A stretch of 64,000 nt of DNA, from positions 1 to 64,000 of IMG/VR virus record IMGVR_UViG_3300036944_001066; one strand, written 5' to 3'. Below, piece by piece: positions 58,775 to 64,000 of this stretch. Position numbers and translations under genes: made by a program. The notes under the pieces are model-generated. The model was given only the letters and a program-made list of their open reading frames with translations. It was not told the origin of the DNA and ran no database searches. How positions within the stretch are numbered: the first letter of the stretch is position 1; each line of letters opens with the position of its first letter. This stretch comes from a virus.

Positions 58775-59971
58775 TCAGGCAGCCATGGCTTCCAGGACCT
58801 CCAGCGTCCGATCTGCGTACCATTGGCCACCAGCAAGGCACCCTGCCGTGTTGAGATGTGCATCATCGGCCATTAAAGGATGGCCTGTCGCCGCGCCAAT
58901 AGGAATATAAACACCGCCAACGGCCTCGATAACCGGCACAAAAGCAATAAGGCGATCTGAGGTAAACTGGTCGACTGCGGCCTTAACGGCGGCTTCGTTG
59001 GCCGCGAGACTGAGCGTCCCGGTTTGCCCCGCTTGCGCCGGCTGCGTGCCAAAGACGATAATCGGGATGTCGGAATATCGGCTACGCAACAGGTTGATTG
59101 TCGCGGCGCATCTCGACGTGATGTTGCTGGCGCTGCCAAACTTGTCGTTGATAGACCCTGACAGGAATATGGGTCCTGTAGGAGCACCATTCAACGCCTC
59201 GTCACCGTTGGCAACGCGCTGGTCAAAACGGTAAAGCGTAGTCGTAGTTTGATCCCAGCCGGTGCCACCAACGCCGGAGTTCATATGAGCTTTAAACCCA
59301 AGAATGTCTGCCATGACGGCAAACACGCTGTCTCCAAGCGCTGTGGCTGACGCGCCATAGCCCCAACTGTCGGAAATGATGACCGACCGGAATTCCGCAG
59401 GCGGCAGTTTCGTGACCCGCTCTGTCGCACCGACATAAACACCAACGAAAGATGAGCCCGCTTGACCTTCGAGAATGATCTCACGGCTTTTCCGGCCACC
59501 TACAGAGGCAAAATCAAGAGAGATATATTGCGTCCCGCTACTGGCGGTGGTCACTGTTCCAGTAGCGTCAACATACTGACCGTCAACGATGAAGCGGTAA
59601 GGGGTGGTTGTTCCATTGACACGCCACGTTACCTTGGCCGCGTCTGCGCGAATTCCAATCCGGAACCAATTCTGAACGCCCCCTGCGCTATCGCCAATGT
59701 TGCCGCCTGTCGTCCATTCCACGGCCGACCGAAATCCGGCCTTTGTCCCGTAGAATGTACCTCCGGTCTCTCTGAATAGCCCTGCCGGGTAGGTGCTACG
59801 CAGATAAGCCGTCGATTGGCCGGACGGCAGACTGCCGCCATCCGCCGTCACGGTTGGCGGTGCAGACATAACGCCTCTGCTGCGGATATTATCTCTACGC
59901 GCCCTCCGTGCGCAGTCCAGAATGCGGTTGACTTTAGCAAAGCGTGTGGATCGAAGTTCAATGTCAGCCAT
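58775..59971 (-). CDS. SGNH/GDSL-hydrolase tail protein, copy 2 (complete)
   Basis: 398 residues. The N-terminal about 195 residues are an attachment/beta region, followed by an SGNH hydrolase. Block I SDSWGYGAS (nucleophile Ser), block II NSGVGGTGW, block III SGSINDKF (Asn) and block V DDAHLN (Asp-His) are all present. A depolymerase or esterase acting on exopolysaccharide or O-antigen acyl groups is likely. ATG coupled to the upstream small gene (TGATG). Its 5' half is about 95% identical to 1-631. Confidence 0.88.
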   Translation of the reverse strand: MADIELRSTRFAKVNRILDCARRARRDNIRSRGVMSAPPTVTADGGSLPSGQSTAYLRSTYPAGLFRETGGTFYGTKAGFRSAVEWTTGGNIGDSAGGVQNWFRIGIRADAAKVTWRVNGTTTPYRFIVDGQYVDATGTVTTASSGTQYISLDFASVGGRKSREIILEGQAGSSFVGVYVGATERVTKLPPAEFRSVIISDSWGYGASATALGDSVFAVMADILGFKAHMNSGVGGTGWDQTTTTLYRFDQRVANGDEALNGAPTGPIFLSGSINDKFGSASNITSRCAATINLLRSRYSDIPIIVFGTQPAQAGQTGTLSLAANEAAVKAAVDQFTSDRLIAFVPVIEAVGGVYIPIGAATGHPLMADDAHLNTAGCLAGGQWYADRTLEVLEAMAA

Positions 59972-60100
59972 CAGGCGACCCTCTCAAGCTCGATAGTGCG
60001 GTTGCCATTTTCGGTGACGCGATTTCCGTCTTCGGTGACAAATGCCCACCGAAATCCAGATGGAGCAGGGTACGGAGGCACAGGCCCACCCTTTCCGGGG
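59341..60100. repeat. Long direct repeat, copy 2 (partner 1-760)
   Basis: Same orientation as copy 1, so recombination between the two would excise or duplicate a 59.3-kb block. Divergence is concentrated in the SGNH beta region (59461-59670) and falls to a handful of mismatches elsewhere. Confidence 0.9.
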
Positions 60101-60156
60101 GTGGTGGGCGTCGCCAGCAGATCGCGGAACAGCGGTCTAAACAGCGGCCTAAGCAC
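59971..60156 (-). CDS. Small tail-cassette protein, 61 aa (copy 2)
   Basis: GTG 60156 overlaps the end of the 87-residue gene by 8 bp. The C-terminal 38 residues match the 65-residue protein at 631-828 almost exactly, whereas the N-terminus (LRPLFRPLFRDLLATPTTPGK) is different. This is the same mosaic border seen in the DNA repeat. Confidence 0.6.
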   Translation of the reverse strand: MLRPLFRPLFRDLLATPTTPGKGGPVPPYPAPSGFRWAFVTEDGNRVTENGNRTIELERVA

Positions 60157-60412
60157 TGAACACCCCGCACGTTGCGCCAGCGCGCCGCGTAAAACGATAT
60201 GTGCCGGGCGCCGCGATCGCGATGGCGCGACGATACGGCGAAAGCTCGCCGACATCTGCATACCCGCCCGCGTCATCCTTTAGAAGGATGCGCACAAATG
60301 CCGCGCCGTCCGTGTCGCCTTTTAATGCGACCGTGACCGTTGACCCGTCAGAGACAACAAGGTCAGACGAGTCGGCTGCCGTGCTGCCGGTAGCAAGTAG
60401 TTCTGTTGCCAT
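60149..60412 (-). CDS. Small beta-rich virion protein, 87 aa (copy 2 of tail cassette)
   Basis: ATELLATGSTAADSSDLVVSDGSTVTVALKGD then AGGYADVGELSPYRRAIAIAAPGTYRFTRRAG. Positional equivalent of the 90-residue protein at 825-1097, with little residue identity. Probably a virion-surface protein linked to the spike. Confidence 0.65.
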   Translation of the reverse strand: MATELLATGSTAADSSDLVVSDGSTVTVALKGDTDGAAFVRILLKDDAGGYADVGELSPYRRAIAIAAPGTYRFTRRAGATCGVFSA

Positions 60413-60430
60413 ATTGGTCTCCTGTTGCCG

Positions 60431-60745
60431 TTACTCGCCAGCTGCCCGACGAGGGCGCGGCTTTGTTTGGGATTCGTGCATGGCGTCGATGCGCGTGCCG
60501 AGGTGGCGCACGTCATCGCGGATGCCTGATACGGCACCCAAGATCTCGTCCTTGATTTCTTTCATGCCGGACTTGGTGACGTAAGTTTCTGCCGTGTGCA
60601 GGCGGTGCGACGCAAGATCGCGCGCGACTTCATCTGCCTTGTCTCGGGCAGACGCAACGCGGCCCTCAAAATAGCGCCAGTAGCCGAAGGCTGCACCGAC
60701 AAGGCCGGATATACCAACGAGTGCGGCAAGCAATTCGGCGCTCAT
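60431..60745 (-). CDS. Membrane-anchored coiled-coil lysis-cassette protein, 104 aa
   Basis: ATG 60745. One N-terminal membrane span (LLAALVGISGLVGAAFGYW), then a long coil (ARDKADEVARDLASHRLHTAETYVTKSGMKEIKDEI). Topology resembles XhlA-like or inner-membrane spanin-like proteins. Overlaps the holin-like gene by 4 bp. Confidence 0.65.
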   Translation of the reverse strand: MSAELLAALVGISGLVGAAFGYWRYFEGRVASARDKADEVARDLASHRLHTAETYVTKSGMKEIKDEILGAVSGIRDDVRHLGTRIDAMHESQTKPRPRRAAGE

Positions 60746-61152
60746 TTGCGCGACCTGATGGCAGATGCCACCGCCTGCACGCCCATGCCCGCAGCCCCCG
60801 TGTAAAAAATATTGCCGAACACGACGTCTGCGTATTCTTTCAGCTGCGGCGGCAATGCGGCCACATCGGGTAGCGCGCCGTTGCACAGACTGTCCAGCAT
60901 GCCCCAACCAAACCAACCGGCAGTCGGGACTGCGGCCACAAGCCACGGCACCCAAAACGCCTTGTGCTGCATGCCCTCGCGAACGACGCCAGCGCTTGCC
61001 GAGGATGCCGCCATTTGCGCTTCGATTGCCTTGATAGAGACGTCGGCAGCAATGCGGTCGGCGTCATTGGCGGCCTTAAGCTTTAGCTCGTAGGCCTTAG
61101 TGAGGGATCCGGCCAACCCGCCGGACACCCAATTCAGTAGCCATTTGATCAC
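60742..61152 (-). CDS. 3TM holin-like protein of lysis cassette 2, 136 aa
   Basis: GTG start overlapping the endolysin stop (GTGA). Amphipathic N-terminus (WLLNWVSGGLAGSLTKAYELKLKA), charged helix, then hydrophobic segments (FWVPWLVAAVPTAGWFGWGML; NIFYTGAAGMGVQAVA). Same general plan as the holin at 31719-32237. Confidence 0.72.
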   Translation of the reverse strand: MIKWLLNWVSGGLAGSLTKAYELKLKAANDADRIAADVSIKAIEAQMAASSASAGVVREGMQHKAFWVPWLVAAVPTAGWFGWGMLDSLCNGALPDVAALPPQLKEYADVVFGNIFYTGAAGMGVQAVASAIRSRK

Positions 61153-62090
61153 ACCGCGACCTCCTTGCCGCGCCACGTATTCCAGCGGCGGATAAGCACA
61201 TCGCGGTTGCGATAGGCGACATAGGCCAGCACGATGACGACAGCACCGCTGGCAATCCAAGCCCACGGAAGGCCGGCGGTCCACGCGGTTGCGGCAACAC
61301 CGACGCCACTTCCTGCGCCCTTGGTGATGGCTTCGCGGGCCGCCGTAGCGTCGCGCCGCAGTTGTGCCAGCGTGGCCGGGCCGATGACGCCGTCCGCCAC
61401 AAGGTGTGGGTGCGCCTTCTGGTAGGCGATGACAGCTGCCTTGGTCTGTTCGCCCATCCAACCGTCAATGGCGCCGGGATTCAGGCCCGCCGTGGTCAGA
61501 AGTTCTTGCGCCTCACGGACGACCGGATCCTGCAGCGCTGGCTTCTTGTCGCGCGCAACGCGCGGCTCGCCTTCGGCAGCAGCCACGGCAATGCCGCCGT
61601 AATTCCCGTTAAGGAACAGTTCCGCCTCTTCCTTGCGCCGTCGTACCAGGCCGGCCAGCTTCTTGCCGCCAGCCGTGTTGTAATGGCTGGAGAGATAGGC
61701 TGCGGCCTCCTTCAGCGAACCAGCGCGCCAAAGCTTTGCCCACTGCCATCCCATCGCGCCGGCCCCAAGATTATAGGCGACGCTGGTGGCGGCATCCATC
61801 TGATGTTGCGTGCGATCGGCGGGCGACTGTGCGACAACGGCGGGCTCGAATTCGGCGGCAAGCACTTCCGACAGGACGGCATCAATCTGCGCATCTGTCA
61901 GCTTTGTCTTGCCGGGCACAAGTTCCGTGATGCCGAGCCGTGCCAAGGCTTCGCGTACGGCCTTGCTGCGCATCGTGAAGCCAACGCCTATGGTTCGTAT
62001 CTTGACGGGGTCGAGATAACAGGTGCGCACCGTGCCCTCATGGGAACGCAAAAACGCGCGCCCACGCGGTGACGTGGTCGTGATTGGCAT
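61149..62090 (-). CDS. Endolysin, GH24 lysozyme with PG-binding domain and C-terminal anchor
   Basis: 313 residues. Residues 8-165 are a T4-type lysozyme (E18 in RSHEGT, D27 in CYLDPVK, then IGVGFT; NLGAGAMGWQW). Residues about 186-250 are a peptidoglycan-binding domain (AQELLTTAGLNPGAIDGWMGEQTKAAVIAYQ). A membrane span lies at about 273-292 (WAWIASGAVVIVLAYVAY) with a basic tail. This is a second, unrelated endolysin in the same phage. Confidence 0.9.
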   Translation of the reverse strand: MPITTTSPRGRAFLRSHEGTVRTCYLDPVKIRTIGVGFTMRSKAVREALARLGITELVPGKTKLTDAQIDAVLSEVLAAEFEPAVVAQSPADRTQHQMDAATSVAYNLGAGAMGWQWAKLWRAGSLKEAAAYLSSHYNTAGGKKLAGLVRRRKEEAELFLNGNYGGIAVAAAEGEPRVARDKKPALQDPVVREAQELLTTAGLNPGAIDGWMGEQTKAAVIAYQKAHPHLVADGVIGPATLAQLRRDATAAREAITKGAGSGVGVAATAWTAGLPWAWIASGAVVIVLAYVAYRNRDVLIRRWNTWRGKEVAV

Positions 62091-62171
62091 GGTGGTCTCC
62101 TTTTGGTGGTGGTGGTGGGCTTGCGCCGTGTTCTTCGCTGTTGTATGAAGAAATAAATAGGGGGCAAACTA

Positions 62172-62270
62172 ATGGCCGATAGCATTCAATTACTAGCAGT
62201 ATGGGCGCTTGTATTCTTGGCGTGCTCAGGCTGCTTCATCGCGACTCGAAAATACGAGCCGGAAGAATAA
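62172..62270 (+). CDS. Possible single-span membrane peptide, 32 aa
   Basis: Plus-strand ORF in the otherwise empty 62091-62304 gap: ADSIQLLAVWALVFLACSGCFIATRKYEPEE. AGGGG stands about 8 bases before ATG. Opposite to all neighbours. Could be a host-expressed membrane peptide; short length keeps confidence low. The rest of the gap (a GGT-rich stretch at 62104-62118) shows nothing else. Confidence 0.35.
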   Translation: MADSIQLLAVWALVFLACSGCFIATRKYEPEE

Positions 62271-62304
62271 GTGCAAATTCATTGGTTGATATATACTTAC
62301 GCGC

Positions 62305-63597
62305 CTAGCGCCTGCCGAGTAGTTGCGCGTACCCGGTGACGAATGTCCCGGACGCCAAGAACAGCATAAAGTTCGTTGCTCTTGCCGTTGCGGTTACGCA
62401 ACGGCAATCAAACAGCCACGTTTCCCAAACTCCGCTAGGCGATACGCTGTTGGCCCTACCCCAAAAATGGACAAACTCGGATGCTGACCCGGGCTGGATA
62501 TTGACATGCGACACCATAAGCCCGCCAGGTGGAGTGAGCGGCATGCTCGCCGCACTGACAGAGGCAAAATTTACTGTTGCCGGTGCCAAGCCCTGGAGGC
62601 GGGTAAATTGGTAACTGTCGGCAACTGATTGGTATGTCGCGCCATCATCAAACGACACCCTTGTGTATACCGCCGAGTTATCTGTCGAGTTTACGTCACG
62701 CAGCCGAAGCTCAAACTCCTTGAATTCTGCCGGAAGTGCAAATGAAGCCGAAGACAACCCTGCCAAGTCCACCTCTGCAACGATAGGCTCCCAAACGGTC
62801 CCGATATTTGCGCGTACTTGAGCCGGGGTCAGGAATTTGATTGACTTGCCCGTCGTGCCGTCAGCGGCGGCGACCGTCCCATCCACAGCACCAGTTGGGC
62901 CGACAACGTCCCCCGTACCCATACCATCTGTCCCTTTGATTGCCAGAAGCGACCAATAGGCGGTTTCGGTCGTGGGTAGTGTCGGCGGCGCGTTGCCGGT
63001 GGTCGCCTGAAGCGCCACAAACGATGATCCATTGTAGAGGACGTTGTCGTTCGCCGCGTAGGTCGTTCCGGCGCTGTAGGTGCCCATGGGGTTAAGTGTG
63101 CCAATCGGCCCTTGAATACCCTGCGGGCCTGTCCCGTAAGCGAACGGCCCAGCCCAATCACCACTTGTCGCGGACAGTTTTACATAAAGCTCCGGGTTGT
63201 CACTATCGATGACCAGATAAGAAAACCCTTTCGACTGAGTGTCAAACACATCACGGCCAGCCAGAGTGCCCGCCTGATCGTACTTAAAAAGCGTTCCCTG
63301 ACGCATTTCCGAAAGCAGATAGGCCAGGTTCTGACTATTGGTGTCGAGTGTCTTCAGATAAGCCGTATCACGCTGGATACGATAATTATATGTTCCGGTT
63401 GCCCCGGCCCATTGCAGTTCAGACGTAATTTGCGTGTTGCTGTCAACCGTCGCAATCGGCATCGGATTACCTATTGCTTGCACGAAAACATTTCCTCCCG
63501 TAATTAGAGCGGTTTCCCATGCCGTGCCCGTGCCGGAAATCGTCGTGCTGCCGTTGGTCACAGTCACCGTTCCGGTTGAATAAGAGGATGTGGTCAT
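62305..63597 (-). CDS. Tail fibre protein with short collagen-like segment, 430 aa
   Basis: The N-terminal beta domain (STGTVTVTNGSTTISGTGTAW), a helical stretch, then GTGPQGIQGPIGT (Gly-X-Y), a carbohydrate-binding-like module (GTYSAGTTYAANDNVLYNG), and a C-terminal beta knob. Layout typical of phage tail fibres. Faces the next gene at 63613. Confidence 0.82.
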   Translation of the reverse strand: MTTSSYSTGTVTVTNGSTTISGTGTAWETALITGGNVFVQAIGNPMPIATVDSNTQITSELQWAGATGTYNYRIQRDTAYLKTLDTNSQNLAYLLSEMRQGTLFKYDQAGTLAGRDVFDTQSKGFSYLVIDSDNPELYVKLSATSGDWAGPFAYGTGPQGIQGPIGTLNPMGTYSAGTTYAANDNVLYNGSSFVALQATTGNAPPTLPTTETAYWSLLAIKGTDGMGTGDVVGPTGAVDGTVAAADGTTGKSIKFLTPAQVRANIGTVWEPIVAEVDLAGLSSASFALPAEFKEFELRLRDVNSTDNSAVYTRVSFDDGATYQSVADSYQFTRLQGLAPATVNFASVSAASMPLTPPGGLMVSHVNIQPGSASEFVHFWGRANSVSPSGVWETWLFDCRCVTATARATNFMLFLASGTFVTGYAQLLGRR

Positions 63598-63612
63598 TTG
63601 CGCGCCTTTGTG

Positions 63613-63996
63613 CTATAATTGTTCATAAATATGATAATCGACAATGATGGCGGTTCCAACATACCAATTATACACCGTTAAAATCCCTGTTGTTGTTTCT
63701 AATCTGCACCAGTAGCTAAACCTACTCGGAAGGGTATTAGTATTTGATTTTAATACAATCATTGGTGTTTGAGAATATGTCTTGCCAACATTGACGGAAG
63801 TTTCACCCGGAACGCCGGAACTTGTGCTTGCACGCGGCGAAATGGTTAAAGAACCTTTCACAAAGGGAACCATTGCGGTCATGCCTTCGTAAATTAAACA
63901 ATCCTTTTCGTCTGCTGTCGATGCGTCAAACCCAACTTTAGACAAACGAAATCTAAAGACACCAGCCGTCAAACCTGTAAAAAATCTTAAAGCCAT
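63613..63996 (-). CDS. Small beta-rich virion protein, 127 aa
   Basis: Opens MALRFFTGLTAGVFRFRLSKVGFDASTADE. The middle reads like a surface protein (TSSGVPGETSVNVGKTYSQTPMIVLKSN). Codon use and base composition are more AT-rich than most of the window. ATG lies at the extreme end of the window. Likely a tail accessory. Confidence 0.65.
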   Translation of the reverse strand: MALRFFTGLTAGVFRFRLSKVGFDASTADEKDCLIYEGMTAMVPFVKGSLTISPRASTSSGVPGETSVNVGKTYSQTPMIVLKSNTNTLPSRFSYWCRLETTTGILTVYNWYVGTAIIVDYHIYEQL

Positions 63997-64000
63997 TTAT

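Overview
The window is a temperate tailed phage, either a prophage or a virion genome. It most likely has short-tailed (podovirus-like) morphology and an alphaproteobacterial, probably Hyphomicrobiales (Rhizobium/Brucella-type), host. The morphology rests on a P22-type portal, an N4-gp56-type major capsid protein, and the absence of any tape-measure, sheath or tail-tube gene. The host assignment rests on phage-borne homologues of the alphaproteobacterial regulators GcrA and GapR, a CsrA relative, a Rhizobiales-style XRE regulator and high GC content. No tRNA, rRNA, CRISPR array or insertion sequence was seen. Both window ends cut through phage genes, so the sequence is incomplete.

Layout. (a) 1-13.5 kb, minus strand: one almost gap-free run of overlapping genes. 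It starts at a Cro-like gene (13520) and goes through DNA-binding proteins, GapR, a cytosine methyltransferase, GcrA, a VRR-NUC nuclease and a DUF1376 protein, then TerS, TerL, portal, scaffold-like protein and a CsrA-like protein, and ends at a terminator. Beyond it lies the first copy of an SGNH-hydrolase tail cassette, cut by the window edge. (b) 13.5-14.9 kb: the lysogeny switch, with divergent Cro/repressor genes, an exported ClpP-like protein coupled to the repressor, and two clusters of a GTTGC-N7-GCAAC operator. (c) 15-27 kb, plus strand: a densely overlapping early operon of small phage proteins (N6 methyltransferase, XRE, TerB, DUF5131, DHH phosphoesterase, many unknowns). (d) 27-31.3 kb: a candidate attP with GCGGGTATA repeats, a P4-type integrase, and a convergent small operon headed by an AlpA-like gene. 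(e) 31.3-33.4 kb, minus strand: lysis cassette 1 (GH108 endolysin plus holins). (f) 33.5-42.9 kb, plus strand: capsid, adaptor, tail and internal virion proteins. (g) 43.2-57.9 kb, minus strand: a single 4,885-residue polyvalent PLxRFG protein (transglycosylase, InPase-like, N6 methyltransferase, SNF2 helicase, JAMM). Two small genes are nested inside its linkers in another frame. (h) 58-64 kb, minus strand: small virion proteins, the second copy of the SGNH cassette, lysis cassette 2 (GH24 endolysin) and tail-fibre genes.

The most striking observation is a five-copy 5'-leader element in front of the late transcription units: endolysin, capsid, internal virion protein, giant polyvalent protein and a small virion protein. 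Each copy has a -10-like box. About 10 nt downstream comes a GCGC-AGGAC-GUGC hairpin, and its 3' arm can instead pair in a second hairpin that encloses or occludes the Shine-Dalgarno sequence. One copy (GCAC/GUGC) keeps the pairing with a changed base. The loop displays AGGA, and the phage encodes its own CsrA-like protein at the end of the packaging operon. I infer a phage-encoded, CsrA-controlled late translational switch. The sequence architecture is directly visible; the ligand and the direction of control are inference.
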